Assembly: GCA_964414785.1 (NCBI GenBank) | Contig: CAYPXZ010000005.1 | Coordinates: 74,613 to 138,612 of the forward strand | DNA from: Palsa-1447 sp964414785 | GTDB lineage: Bacteria; Verrucomicrobiota; Verrucomicrobiia; Opitutales; Opitutaceae | Direction of reading: 5' to 3' | Length of the DNA: 64,000 bases | Shown: piece after piece, positions 17,614-27,209 of the stretch | How positions within the stretch are numbered: the first letter of the stretch is position 1 | How the letters are laid out: each line of letters begins with the position of its first letter | Program-made: the position numbers and the translations under genes | The notes under the pieces: model-generated | The model's database searches: none | Told to the model about the DNA's origin: nothing | Seen by the model: the letters and a program-made list of their open reading frames with translations, nothing else

Positions 17614-18284
17614 GGAGTGTCCCCGGGCTTATTGTCCTGCGGCTTCGCGCGGTCAAAGCGCTTCTCGGTCCCGCTCAGGAGCCTGGAGATGTTGGCGCGG
17701 TGCCGGACGACGACAAAGACGGCGATGATGAGCGATACCCAGAGGGCGAGCGCGCCGCGGTTGAAGGCGAAGCAGAGGACCGGCAGGCACACGGCGGCCA
17801 GGATCGACGCCAGGGACACGTAGCGGGTCGCATAGAAGACGACGAGCCAGACCCCAGCGGAAATGGCGCCCACGGTGGGCATCAGTACGAGGATCCCCCC
17901 CGCCGCCGTGGCGACCCCCTTGCCGCCGCGGAACCCGGTGAAGCAGGAGAACGCATGCCCAACGAGCGCACAGGCGAGCCCGAAGTAACCGAGCATGGCC
18001 GGGAAGCTGGCCGAGCGAACGGCCTGCCATGCGACAAGCAGGGGCCAGCCCGCCGCCAGGGCCCCCTTCAGGGCGTCCAGCACAAAGACCGTGTTTCCGG
18101 GCCCGCTGCCCAGGACCCTGCGGACGTTCGTCGCGCCCGGGCTGCGGCTTCCCACCTCGAAGATGTTCACTCCCCGCGAGCGGGCGACAAGGAACCCGAA
18201 CGGAAGCGAACCAAGCAGATAGCCGGCGACGCCCGTGAAAACAAGCGGCAGAAGCATCTCATTTTGGAATGCGAGGCCGGGCAT
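17610..18284 (-). CDS. plsY: Acyl-phosphate:glycerol-3-phosphate acyltransferase
   Basis: A 224-residue inner-membrane enzyme that uses acyl phosphate to acylate glycerol-3-phosphate, the first step of phospholipid synthesis. GYLLGSLPFGFLVAR is the PlsY N-terminal motif; GSRSPGATNVRRVLG and GHAFSCFTGFRGGKGVATAAGG are the second and third conserved loops (usual forms GSGNPGATN and GHxxPxFxxFxGGKGVAT). Five membrane helices are visible. It sits between serA (6-base gap) and hom (4-base overlap), an uncommon location that ties lipid synthesis to an amino-acid operon. Confidence 0.93.
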   Translation of the reverse strand: MPGLAFQNEMLLPLVFTGVAGYLLGSLPFGFLVARSRGVNIFEVGSRSPGATNVRRVLGSGPGNTVFVLDALKGALAAGWPLLVAWQAVRSASFPAMLGYFGLACALVGHAFSCFTGFRGGKGVATAAGGILVLMPTVGAISAGVWLVVFYATRYVSLASILAAVCLPVLCFAFNRGALALWVSLIIAVFVVVRHRANISRLLSGTEKRFDRAKPQDNKPGDTP

Positions 18285-18290
18285 AGGCGG

Positions 18291-19880
18291 TCAAAGGACC
18301 ACAAACTTCGCCATCCGTATGGCGCGGTGTCCCTTAAGCTCCCGGCGCGCCCCGTCGCTCGGCTCGCTGTCCAGATTGATGACCATCAGCGCGGTCTGTC
18401 CCGGCTCCTGGCGGCTGAGCGACATGTTGGCGATGTTCACCTTGTCCTTGCCCAGGAGCGTCCCCACGTAGCCGATCATCCCGGGCTCGTCGCTGTTCTC
18501 GATGATGAGGAGATTGCCCATCGCCACCACCTCGACCGCGTGGCCGTTGATGGACACGATCCTCGGGCTGCTTGCCTTCCCGATCAGGGTCCCGGCGGCG
18601 CTACGGACGACACCGTCGCTGGCCGTCGCCTCGACCTGGATCAGCTCGGTGTAGTCTGCCTCCCCGGTCGACTTGACGACCTCGCAGCTCACCCCGAGGC
18701 GCTCCAGGAAGGTCGGCGCGTTCACGAAATTGACGTTGTCGCCGCTGATCCGCTTGAGCCAGCCGCGCAGGATCGCGCGCGTGATCGCGTTCGCGTCCAT
18801 GTCCACGATCTTCCCCCAGTAGGTGATCTTCAGCGAACCGATCTGGTCCGGGGAGATCTGCTGGACGAGCGTCCCCAGCTTCGAGCCCAGGTCGAGGTAC
18901 GGCCTTAGGACCGAGAGGGTCGCGGCGTCGAGGGACGGCATGTTGACGGCGTTTCGGATCACGCCTCCGTTGAGGACATCCGCGATCTGCTCGGCGACCT
19001 CGACGCCCACGGCGTCCTGCGCCTCGGCCGTCGACGCCCCAAGGTGCGGCGTCAGGGTGACGTTCGGCAGGCTCCTCAGTTCGCTCGACTCGGCGAGCGG
19101 CTCCTCCTCGTAGACGTCCAGGCCGGCGGCGGCCACCTGCCCGCTCTTGAGGGCCGCGACGAGCGCCGACTCCTTGATTATCCCGCCCCGGGCGCAGTTG
19201 AAGATGCGGACGCCCTTCTTGCACTTTGCAAGCGCCGCCTCGTCGATCATGTAGCGGGTGTCATCGGTCAGCGGCATGTGGACCGTGATGTAGTCGGACT
19301 GGGCGAGCAGCTCGTCCATCGAGACCGACTCGATCTGCATTCCCTTGGCGCGGCTGGGGGCCAGGTAGGGGTCGTACGCGAGGACGCGCATGCCGAAGGC
19401 CTGCGCCCGGCGGGCGACCTCGCCGCCGATGCGCCCGAGGCCGACGATGCCGAGCGTCTTCCTGAAAAGCTCGATCCCGGAGAAGCTCTTTCGGTCCCAC
19501 TTGCCGCCGCGCATGGACGCCGCGGCCTGCGGAACGGGCCTGGCGCCGCACAGCAGGTGCGTGAAGGTCAGCTCCGCGGTCGCGATCGTGTTTCCCGACG
19601 GGGTGTTCATCACGATGACACCGCGCTCCGTGGCGGCGTCCACGTCGACGTTGTCGACCCCGACCCCGGCCCTGCCGACGACCTTCAGGAGGGGGGCGGC
19701 CGCGATGACCTCGGCCGTGATCTTCGACTCGGAGCGCACCGCGATCGCGTGCACGTCCCTGACGAGCTCCAGGAGCTTGGCCGGCGAGGACCCGTACGCC
19801 TCGACGACATCAAGGCCGGGCTGCTTCCGCAGCCAGGCCACACCCTTTGACGATATCTTGTCGGCGACGAGTACTTTCAT
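18291..19880 (-). CDS. serA: D-3-phosphoglycerate dehydrogenase
   Basis: The 529-residue long-type SerA carries out the first step of serine synthesis. An N-terminal substrate domain is split around an NAD-binding domain (LGIVGLGRIGGEVARR, about 140-155), with the catalytic Arg/Glu/His set visible in NCARGGIIKESAL and TLTPHLGASTAEAQ. The intervening ASB domain (about 320-450) precedes a C-terminal ACT domain (ENSDEPGMIGYVGTLLGKD) that usually binds serine. It is the first gene of the minus-strand operon serA-plsY-hom-lysC-thrC-cimA, so the operon promoter should lie in the 200-base divergent gap before the RND pump gene. Confidence 0.95.
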   Translation of the reverse strand: MKVLVADKISSKGVAWLRKQPGLDVVEAYGSSPAKLLELVRDVHAIAVRSESKITAEVIAAAPLLKVVGRAGVGVDNVDVDAATERGVIVMNTPSGNTIATAELTFTHLLCGARPVPQAAASMRGGKWDRKSFSGIELFRKTLGIVGLGRIGGEVARRAQAFGMRVLAYDPYLAPSRAKGMQIESVSMDELLAQSDYITVHMPLTDDTRYMIDEAALAKCKKGVRIFNCARGGIIKESALVAALKSGQVAAAGLDVYEEEPLAESSELRSLPNVTLTPHLGASTAEAQDAVGVEVAEQIADVLNGGVIRNAVNMPSLDAATLSVLRPYLDLGSKLGTLVQQISPDQIGSLKITYWGKIVDMDANAITRAILRGWLKRISGDNVNFVNAPTFLERLGVSCEVVKSTGEADYTELIQVEATASDGVVRSAAGTLIGKASSPRIVSINGHAVEVVAMGNLLIIENSDEPGMIGYVGTLLGKDKVNIANMSLSRQEPGQTALMVINLDSEPSDGARRELKGHRAIRMAKFVVL

Positions 19881-20028
19881 GAGGGAAAAATGCGGTTGAT
19901 CGAAATCGGTGGCGGCGTTTCTAGCAAGGAAAAGCGACTTAAAAGTTCCTTATGACGCGACTGCGCATCTATTTCTAACTTTGGCCGTCTAGCGCCTGTA
20001 GTTGCACTTTGTCCCTGATCCCCAGAAT

Positions 20029-20050
20029 GGAGGGTTTACGAGAATCCTCC
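20029..20050. repeat. Imperfect hairpin in leader of RND operon
   Basis: GGAGGGTT (20029-20036) pairs with AATCCTCC (20043-20050), with one G-T wobble and a 6-base loop, 31 bases before the RND pump ATG. It could be an operator or a leader structure; no regulator gene is nearby. Confidence 0.3.
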
Positions 20051-20081
20051 GTGCTGGCAGCATTTTTGCCCTTTTATCTCC

Positions 20082-23000
20082 ATGTGGATCGTCCGCCTAG
20101 CCCTTCGCCGTCCCTACACCTTCACGGTGATGGCGCTGCTCATCCTCATCCTCGGGGTGCTTTCGGCGCTGAAGATGGCAAAGGACATATTCCCGTCGAT
20201 CGACATCCCGGTTGTCGTGGTCATCTGGCAGTACAACGGGCTGACACCGGAGGAGATGGCCAAGCGGGTCGTGACGCCGAGCGAGCGGGCCATGACGACG
20301 ACCGTGAACGACATCGAGCACATGGAGTCCCAGTCGTTCATCGGGGTCGGCGTCATCAAGATCTTCTTCCACCCGGGCACGAGCGTCGACGCAGCCGTGG
20401 CCCAGGTGACGGCCATCAGCCAGACCATCGTCCGGATCCTGCCTCCCGGCGGCACGCCCCCGCTCATCATCCGCTTCAACGCCTCCAACGTGCCCATCCT
20501 CCAGCTCGGCCTCGGGAGCAAGACGCTCTCCGAGCAGCGGCTCTTTGACATCGGGCTCAACTACCTGCGCGTCCAGCTTGCGACCGTGCAGGGCGCGTCG
20601 GTCCCCCTTCCCATGGGCGGGAAGGTGCGCCAGATCATGGTCGACCTGGACCTGAAGGCGCTCGAGTCGAAGGGCCTCTCGCCGAGCGATGTCAACCTCG
20701 CCCTCTCGTCCCAGAACCTGACCCTGCCCTCCGGCACCGCGAAGATCGGCGACCGCGAGTACGACGTCCTGCTCAACAGCAGCCCCCCCAACTTCGCCGA
20801 CCTGGGCAACCTCCCCATCAAGGCCGTGAACGGCTCGATGGTCTACATCCGCGACGTGGCCCAGGTCCGCGACGGGTTCATCCCCCAGACGAACATCGTC
20901 CGCCAGGACGGGACCCGGGGGGCCCTCACCATCATCCTCAAGAGCGGCTCCGCCTCGACCCTCGACATCATCGACCGCCTGAAGGCCGAGCTTCCCCACA
21001 TCCGAAGCACCCTCCCCCCGGACCTGGACATGAAGCCGGAGTTCGACCAGTCGATCTTCGTGCGGGCCGCGCTCAACGGCGTCGTCAAGGAGGCTGTGAT
21101 CGCCGCGCTCCTGACGGCGGCGATGATCCTGCTCTTCCTCGGCACATGGCGCAACACGCTCGTCGTCGCCCTCTCCATCCCGCTCTCGATCTTCTGCTCG
21201 ATCATCTGCCTCTACGCCCTGGGCCAGACGATAAACGCGATGACCTTGGGGGGCCTCGCCCTTGCGGTGGGCATCCTGGTCGACGACGCCACGGTCACGA
21301 TCGAGAACATCGACCGCAACCTGATGATGAAGAAGACGCTGGTCCGGGCCGTCCTGGACGGCGCCCAGCAGATCGCCGTCCCCGCGTTCGTCTCGACCCT
21401 TTGCATCTGCATCGTCTTCGTGCCGATCTTCTTCCTGGAGGGGACCGCCAAATTCCTCTTCGGCCCCCTCGCGATGGCGGTCATGTTCGCGATGCTCGCC
21501 TCCTATTTCCTGTCGCGCACCGTCGTGCCGACGTTCGTGCACTACCTGCTCCGCGGCCAGCCCGTCCTCCATGACGACGGCAAGGGGCACGCGGACTCGG
21601 GCGACGTCTTCTGGCGGGTCCATGTCGCCTTCAATCGGCACTTCGAGAACTTCCGCTCGGGCTACACGGCCCTCCTCGACAAGGCCCTCAACCGGCGCAG
21701 GCGGGTCCTCGCCGTCATGGTTGTCCTCATCCTGCTGAGCGCGCTCGCCCTTCCCTTCCTTGGCCGCGACTTCTTCCCGATCGTCGATGCGGGCCAGTTC
21801 CGCCTCCACGTGCGGGCGCCCGATGGCACCCGAATCGAGGAGACCGAGAGGTACTTCACCCGCGTTGAGGACATCATCCGGCAGGAGATCCCTGCCGAGG
21901 AGCTCCAGACGATCATCGACAACATCGGCCTACCGAACGGGAGCACCGGGCTCGCCTTCAGCGACACGGCCACGATCGGCACGGCCGACGGCGAGATCCT
22001 CGTGGCGCTCAACCCGGAGAAGCACGGATCGACCTGGGCCTACGTGCGCAAGATCCGGGCGCGCCTCAACAGGGAGCTGCCAAGCTGCACCTTCTTCACC
22101 CAGCCCTCCGACATCGTCGGGCAGATTCTCAATTTCGGGCTGCCCGCGCCGATTGACCTCCAGATCGCGGGTGCCGACGCACCGGGCAACTACGCGCTCA
22201 TCAAGGAGCTCGCCGCCCGCGTCGCCCTGATCCGGGGGGCCGTCGACGTCCACGTCCACCAGGTCGTAAACGCCCCCGCGCTGGCGGTCAACGTGGACCG
22301 CACGAAGGCCGAGCAGCTGGGGCTCACGCAGGGAGACGTGGCGAACAATGTCCTCATCTCCCTTACCGGGACCTCCCAGATCGCGCCCAGCTACTGGCTC
22401 AGCCCCCAGGGCATCCAGTACTTTGTCGCGGCCCAGGCCCCGCAGCGCACGATCGACTCGATCGAGGCCCTGAAGGCCCTGCCGGTCGGCATCGCCCGGG
22501 GCTCGGGCACCCTGGAGGTCCTCGGCAACGTGGCGACCGTCCAGCGCACCTCCGTCCAACAGGTCGTCGGCCACTACAACATCCAGCCCGTCTACGACGT
22601 GTACGCGAACGTGGACCGCCGGGACCTGGGCGCCGTGGCCTCCGATGTGCGCAAGCTCCTGCCGGAGTTCGAGAAGAGGCTGCCCCGCGGGAGCCAGATC
22701 CGCCTCAGGGGCCAGGTCCAGAGCATGGACGCCTCCTTCCTGGGCCTGGGGATCGGCGTCGTCTTCGCCATCGCCCTGGTCTACCTCCTTATGGTCGTCA
22801 ATTTCCAGTCCTGGCTCGACCCCTTCATCATCATCATGGCGCTGCCGGGCGCCCTGTGCGGGGTCATCTGGATTCTCTTCCTGACAGGCACCACGCTCAG
22901 CGTGCCGTCGCTGATGGGCGCCATCATGAGTGTCGGTGTTGCCACCGCCAACTCGATCCTCCTGGTGACCTTCGCCAACGACCTGCGGCTCGAGGGCAAG

Positions 23001-23276
23001 GATTCGCGGGAGGCGGCGCTCCTTGCCGGCCACACCCGGCTTCGCCCGGTCCTCATGACCGCGCTTGCGATGGTGATCGGCATGCTCCCCATGTCCCTCG
23101 GCCTGGGCGAGGGCGGCGAGCAGAACGCGCCCCTCGGCCGGGCCGTCATCGGCGGCCTGCTCGTTGCGACGGCGGCTACCCTTCTCTTCGTGCCGGTCGT
23201 CTACGCGACCCTCAGGAAGAAGCCCGGGCACGCGCCCGAGGCGGAGCTCGAGGAGGAGCTCCGAGTCCAGGCATGA
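20082..23276 (+). CDS. RND multidrug efflux pump, HAE1/AcrB-like
   Basis: A 1064-residue inner-membrane transporter that drives drug or solute export with protons. It has the duplicated RND layout: helix 1 (YTFTVMALLILILGVLSAL), a large periplasmic loop, helices 2-6, then the repeat. Helix 4 has the paired aspartates in LVDDATVTIENIDRN, the proton-relay pair of AcrB. Where AcrB has a relay lysine in helix 10, this protein reads SVGVATANSILLVTFAND, with alanine aligned to that lysine, so coupling may differ in detail as in other HAE1 subgroups. The order pump-adaptor-channel in one operon is unusual in placing the pump first. The gene diverges from serA. Confidence 0.9.
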   Translation: MWIVRLALRRPYTFTVMALLILILGVLSALKMAKDIFPSIDIPVVVVIWQYNGLTPEEMAKRVVTPSERAMTTTVNDIEHMESQSFIGVGVIKIFFHPGTSVDAAVAQVTAISQTIVRILPPGGTPPLIIRFNASNVPILQLGLGSKTLSEQRLFDIGLNYLRVQLATVQGASVPLPMGGKVRQIMVDLDLKALESKGLSPSDVNLALSSQNLTLPSGTAKIGDREYDVLLNSSPPNFADLGNLPIKAVNGSMVYIRDVAQVRDGFIPQTNIVRQDGTRGALTIILKSGSASTLDIIDRLKAELPHIRSTLPPDLDMKPEFDQSIFVRAALNGVVKEAVIAALLTAAMILLFLGTWRNTLVVALSIPLSIFCSIICLYALGQTINAMTLGGLALAVGILVDDATVTIENIDRNLMMKKTLVRAVLDGAQQIAVPAFVSTLCICIVFVPIFFLEGTAKFLFGPLAMAVMFAMLASYFLSRTVVPTFVHYLLRGQPVLHDDGKGHADSGDVFWRVHVAFNRHFENFRSGYTALLDKALNRRRRVLAVMVVLILLSALALPFLGRDFFPIVDAGQFRLHVRAPDGTRIEETERYFTRVEDIIRQEIPAEELQTIIDNIGLPNGSTGLAFSDTATIGTADGEILVALNPEKHGSTWAYVRKIRARLNRELPSCTFFTQPSDIVGQILNFGLPAPIDLQIAGADAPGNYALIKELAARVALIRGAVDVHVHQVVNAPALAVNVDRTKAEQLGLTQGDVANNVLISLTGTSQIAPSYWLSPQGIQYFVAAQAPQRTIDSIEALKALPVGIARGSGTLEVLGNVATVQRTSVQQVVGHYNIQPVYDVYANVDRRDLGAVASDVRKLLPEFEKRLPRGSQIRLRGQVQSMDASFLGLGIGVVFAIALVYLLMVVNFQSWLDPFIIIMALPGALCGVIWILFLTGTTLSVPSLMGAIMSVGVATANSILLVTFANDLRLEGKDSREAALLAGHTRLRPVLMTALAMVIGMLPMSLGLGEGGEQNAPLGRAVIGGLLVATAATLLFVPVVYATLRKKPGHAPEAELEEELRVQA

Positions 23277-23319
23277 CCCGCCCTCCGGCCCCCCTTCGAA
23301 GCCCCCTATCCAGCCGAAC

Positions 23320-24447
23320 ATGAAGCTCTCAAGCATACTGCTCATCACCGCCGCCGCGGTCGCCGCCGTCGTCGTCGCCGGGGTCCTTCCCCGGCTTCGC
23401 TCGGCGCACGCCCTCGAGGGACAAACCGACGCGACGTCGAAGCCCGTCGTCAGCGTCGTCATCGCGACCCGGGCCACCAAGGCGGCCGTCGTCACGCTGC
23501 CCGGGGCCATCACGGCGCTCCAGGACACGCCCATCTATGCGCGGACGACGGGCTTCATCGGGAAGTGGACGGCGGACCTGGGCGACCACGTCAAGGCGGG
23601 ACAGGTCCTCGCCGTCATCGAGGGCCCGGACCTGGACCAGGAGCTCAACCAGGCAAAGGCCGCGCTCGAGCAGGCTCGCGCCAACCTTGAGATCGCCCGC
23701 ACGAGCGCCTCACGGTGGAAGGCCCTGGGAGAGCAGAACGCCGTGGCCCAGCAGGACGTCGACCAGAAGGCGGCCGACTTCGCGGGTGCCAACGCCGCGG
23801 TCGTCGCGTCGCAGGCGAACGTCGACCGGCTCGCCCAGCTGAAGGACTTCCAGCAGGTCACGGCGCCCTACGACGGGGTCATCACCGCGCGAAACGCGCA
23901 GGTCGGGGAGCTGATCAATGGGGGCGCCGGCGTCGAGATCTACCACATTGCCCAGACCGAGACCCTTCGGGTCATGGTGACGGTGCCCCAGGCCAACGTC
24001 CGCTCGATCAAGGTGGGCATGGCCGTCGAGGTCCTCGTTCCGGAGTTCCCGGGCAGGGCCTTCCGGGGAGAGATCGCGCGCTTCGCGGGGGCCTTGGACG
24101 GCGCCTCGCGCACCCTTCTGACGGAGGTCAGGCTCCCCAATCCGAAGGGCGAGCTCTTCCCGGGGATGTTCGCAGAGGTGCGCTTTAGCTTTCCGTCCGC
24201 CCAGCCGGCGATCCTGCTTCCGTCCAACGCCGCGATCATCAACGCCACCGGAAACATGGTCGCCGTCGTCGACGCCGAGAACAGGATCCACCTTCAGCGG
24301 GTGACGCTCGGCCGGGACTTCGGCAACCAGATCGAGGTGCTGGACGGGTTGAACCCGGGCGCCCGCGTGGTCGCGGCACCGCGCGACTCGCTCGTGGAGG
24401 GCGGCGAGGTCAGCCCTGTTGACGCCGAGGCGCCCGCAAAGCCGTGA
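23320..24447 (+). CDS. RND efflux periplasmic adaptor (membrane fusion protein)
   Basis: A 375-residue HlyD/AcrA-type adaptor with an N-terminal membrane anchor (LLITAAAVAAVVVAGVL). Domains in order are a lipoyl half (GFIGKWTADLGDHVKAGQVLAVIEGPDLDQEL), a coiled-coil hairpin (about 105-165, rich in Ala/Gln/Glu), the second lipoyl half with VTAPYDGVITARNAQVGELI, a beta-barrel and a membrane-proximal domain. It links the upstream pump to the downstream channel. The ATG at 23320 follows the pump stop by 43 bases. It has no lipobox cysteine, so it is anchored by its helix or freed by cleavage. Confidence 0.9.
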   Translation: MKLSSILLITAAAVAAVVVAGVLPRLRSAHALEGQTDATSKPVVSVVIATRATKAAVVTLPGAITALQDTPIYARTTGFIGKWTADLGDHVKAGQVLAVIEGPDLDQELNQAKAALEQARANLEIARTSASRWKALGEQNAVAQQDVDQKAADFAGANAAVVASQANVDRLAQLKDFQQVTAPYDGVITARNAQVGELINGGAGVEIYHIAQTETLRVMVTVPQANVRSIKVGMAVEVLVPEFPGRAFRGEIARFAGALDGASRTLLTEVRLPNPKGELFPGMFAEVRFSFPSAQPAILLPSNAAIINATGNMVAVVDAENRIHLQRVTLGRDFGNQIEVLDGLNPGARVVAAPRDSLVEGGEVSPVDAEAPAKP

Positions 24448-25862
24448 CCCGCCCCCCACATCGCTATCTCGGCGGCCTTTGCGCCGCGGTGCTGGCCGTC
24501 TTCGCCGGCTGCGCGGTCGGCCCCGATTACACGAGGCCGGCCGTACCCACACCGGACGCCTACGCGGAACTCGGGGCGTGGAAGAAGGCCGAGCCCAGGG
24601 ACGGCGCGAGCCGGGCCGGATGGTGGCACATCTTCAACGACCGGACGCTCGACGACCTCGAGGAGCAGGCGGCCTCCGCGAGCCCGACCTTGCGGGCCGC
24701 GCTCGCCCGCTACGACCAGGCGCTGGCCGCGGCGCGAATCGAGCGGGCGCAGGCCTACCCGGCCCTTACGGCCGGGGGGACCGCCGTGCGCGAGCGATTC
24801 TCAGGCAACCGCCAGGTCGAGTTCCCGGGCACCGCGTTCGCCTACACCGCCAACTCCTTCGACCTGCCGCTCCAGCTCAGCTACGAGGTGGACCTCTTCG
24901 GGTCGGTTCGCCGCGCCATCGAGGGCGCCAGGGCGTCGGCCGAGGCGGAGGGGGCCAACTACCAGAACGTCCTCCTCCTGCTCGAGGCCGGCGTCGCCCG
25001 GGACTACTACAACCTTCGCTCCCTTGTCGCGCAGCGCGAGCTCCTCGCCCAGGACGCCGCCCTCCTTTCCGACGCCCTCGAGCTCGTCCAGAAGCTTCGC
25101 CGCGGCGGGGCCAACAGCGACCTGGACGTCTACCAGGCCCAGGCGGAGCTCGAAAGCGTCCGCAGCAGCGAGCTCGCCGCCGAGCGCGCGATCGCGACGG
25201 CGCAGCATGCTCTCGCGGTCCTCGTCGGGCGCAACCCCGAGGGTTTCGCGCTCGACGTGCGCCCGCTTGGAGCCGACGTGCCTGACGTGCCGGTGGGGCT
25301 GCCGAGCGACCTCTTGGAGCGCCGGCCCGACATCGCGGCGGCGGAGCGGACATTGGCGGCGGCGAACGCCCGGATCGGCGTCGCGAAGGCGGCATTCTTC
25401 CCGTCGATAGGGCTTACGGCCTTCGCGGGCGCCAACAGCTCCGATCTGAACAACCTGCTGACCTGGGGCAGCCGCGAATGGGCGGCCGGCCCCGCCCTGT
25501 CGCTGCCCCTCTTCAGGGGAGGGGCGAACGTGGCGGGCCTGCAGCAGGCGAAGGCGGCCTACGAGGAGGCCCTCTCCAATTACCGCCAGCATGTGCTGGT
25601 GGGCTTCCAGGAGGTCGAGGACGGCCTTTCCGACCTGAGGCTCCTGTCCCGCCAGACCCAGGTCCTCGGGAGGGCCGTGGAGGCCTCCCATGGCGCCACA
25701 CGGCTCTCCACGCTCCGGTACAAGGCCGGGCTCGTGAGCTACATTGAGGTGATCGAGAGCCAGCGGACCCAGCTCGACAACGAGATCTCGCTCACCCAGG
25801 CCCGCGCCAGCCGGCTCGAGGCCACGGTCCTTCTCATCCGCGCCCTTGGCGGGGGTTGGTGA
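24444..25862 (+). CDS. Outer-membrane efflux channel, NodT/TolC-type lipoprotein
   Basis: A 472-residue outer-membrane factor that completes the tripartite pump. The signal peptide ends in a lipobox VFAGC with acylated C23, followed by AVGPDYTRP, the standard NodT-family start. Two OEP repeats are visible: the first around residues 60-250, the second around 270-470, with LLERRPDIAAAERTLAAANARIGVAKAAFFPSI as the conserved mid-protein segment. It starts at GTG overlapping the adaptor stop (GTGA), which confirms a coupled operon. Confidence 0.93.
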   Translation: MTRPPHRYLGGLCAAVLAVFAGCAVGPDYTRPAVPTPDAYAELGAWKKAEPRDGASRAGWWHIFNDRTLDDLEEQAASASPTLRAALARYDQALAAARIERAQAYPALTAGGTAVRERFSGNRQVEFPGTAFAYTANSFDLPLQLSYEVDLFGSVRRAIEGARASAEAEGANYQNVLLLLEAGVARDYYNLRSLVAQRELLAQDAALLSDALELVQKLRRGGANSDLDVYQAQAELESVRSSELAAERAIATAQHALAVLVGRNPEGFALDVRPLGADVPDVPVGLPSDLLERRPDIAAAERTLAAANARIGVAKAAFFPSIGLTAFAGANSSDLNNLLTWGSREWAAGPALSLPLFRGGANVAGLQQAKAAYEEALSNYRQHVLVGFQEVEDGLSDLRLLSRQTQVLGRAVEASHGATRLSTLRYKAGLVSYIEVIESQRTQLDNEISLTQARASRLEATVLLIRALGGGW

Positions 25863-25900
25863 CCTGGCCCAGCCTGCCTGCCCGCGGGCTCCCCGGGGCT

Positions 25901-25927
25901 CCGGAGGCTTCCGGGCCGGGCATTTTG
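25901..25927 (+). terminator. Candidate terminator after RND operon
   Basis: CCGGA-GGCT-TCCGG (25901-25914) forms a GC hairpin and is followed by GGCCGGGCATTTT. Two further perfect palindromes (GCCCGCGGGC at 25880 and CCCCGGGG at 25891) lie just upstream. The T-run is short, so this is a weak intrinsic terminator at best. Confidence 0.4.
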
Positions 25928-25994
25928 GCATGAGCGGCCCCGTGCGGTAAGCCGTTGCGCTAACAGCGCTTCTACTTTCGTAGATCATTATGGC

Positions 25995-26014
25995 CCAAAT
26001 CCCCAAAGATTTGG
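25995..26014. repeat. Inverted repeat CCAAATC-(6)-GATTTGG upstream of OpgC-like gene
   Basis: Perfect 7-base arms surround CCCAAA in the AT-richer promoter region 44 bases before the GTG start at 26058. Position fits an operator; the binding protein is unknown. Confidence 0.4.
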
Positions 26015-26057
26015 CGAATGTGGAACGATTCGTGGTACGGAGTGTCCGGGAAACGCA

Positions 26058-27209
26058 GTGAAGAATACCATTCAAGGTCTTCCGGGCACTCGCGACCTGC
26101 GCTTTGACACGCTGCGGGGACTGTTTCTTGTCCTCATGACGATCAATCACTTGCCCACGGAGATGCGGGCCGTCACGGACCAGCCGCTGGGGCTCTTCAC
26201 GGCGGCCGAGGGCTTCGTCTTCCTTTCCGGGCTCCTGGCGGGCTGGGTCTACACCCGGAAGTTCCGATCCGTGGGCCGCGAGGGGCTCTGGCAGGCCACG
26301 GTGGACCGGGCGAAGAGCATCTACTGGTGGCAGGTCGGCGCCCTCCTCGCATCCTTCGTCCTCGTGCGGCTGACGGAGCGTTTCTTCGGCTATTGTTCGC
26401 CCACCGTGCCCAAGCTCTTCTTTGAGCACCCGCTGGAGGCGCTGGGCCTGGGCCTCTCGCTCCTCTACCAGCCCGGCCTTCTGGACCTGCTTCCCATGTA
26501 CTGCGGGTTCGTGCTCCTTCTGCCCGCGGTCATCTCCGGGCTCGAGGCGGGCCGGCGTTGGCTTGTGCTCGGCCTTAGCGGGGCGGCGTGGCTCGCGGTC
26601 CAATGGGCGCCACCGATTGACGGAGCCCCCCTCTACCCGATCAACACCGGCAGCTTCAACCTCTTCGCCTGGCAGTTCCTCTTCGTCGCCGGGGTCGTGA
26701 TAGGCCATGCCCGGGTGAGCGGCTTCGCGCAGGTGGCCAAGCCCAGCCGCTGGGTGCTTGCAGCCGCGGGAGCCCTCGCCGTCTACGGGTTCGGCGTCCG
26801 CCATTTCCAGTGGCCCTACCTCTGGCCCGACCGCGTCTTTGGCATCCTGGTCAACAAGCCCGCGCTCGGCCTCCTTCGCATGGCGGACTTCGGATCGGTC
26901 GCCTACCTCGTGGCCGCTGCCGGCAGCCGCTTCCCCGCGCTCCTGACCTCGCGCGCCCTCTCGTTCCTCGGACGCCACTCCATCGCGGTCGTCGCGGCCC
27001 AGAGCGTCGCCATCATGACGCTGCTCCAGTTCCCGGCGTTCTTCGGGAACGCCACGACGCGCACGCTCACGGCGTTCGCCACCATCGGCTTCCTCTTCGC
27101 CGCCGCCCACGTGCACGAGGTCCTCTCCGCCTCGCCCTCGGAAGCAATCGGATCTCGCCAGCCCGCGCGCCGCGGTCTAGTCGGATCCGATGGAGCACGA
27201 GCGGCTTGA
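26058..27209 (+). CDS. OpgC-family membrane protein
   Basis: A 383-residue inner-membrane protein of the OpgC type, which in other bacteria adds succinyl groups to osmoregulated periplasmic glucans. The N-terminus RDLRFDTLRGLFLVLMTINHLP is the family hallmark (D-x-x-R-G-x-x-L-x-x-M-x-x-x-H), followed by TAAEGFVFLSGLLAGWVY and about nine further helices. Start is GTG at 26058. No glucan-backbone genes (opgG/opgH) are nearby, so the acyl acceptor here is unknown; many OpgC relatives in non-proteobacteria occur alone. Its 3' end overlaps the next gene by 20 bases. Confidence 0.85.
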   Translation: MKNTIQGLPGTRDLRFDTLRGLFLVLMTINHLPTEMRAVTDQPLGLFTAAEGFVFLSGLLAGWVYTRKFRSVGREGLWQATVDRAKSIYWWQVGALLASFVLVRLTERFFGYCSPTVPKLFFEHPLEALGLGLSLLYQPGLLDLLPMYCGFVLLLPAVISGLEAGRRWLVLGLSGAAWLAVQWAPPIDGAPLYPINTGSFNLFAWQFLFVAGVVIGHARVSGFAQVAKPSRWVLAAAGALAVYGFGVRHFQWPYLWPDRVFGILVNKPALGLLRMADFGSVAYLVAAAGSRFPALLTSRALSFLGRHSIAVVAAQSVAIMTLLQFPAFFGNATTRTLTAFATIGFLFAAAHVHEVLSASPSEAIGSRQPARRGLVGSDGARAA

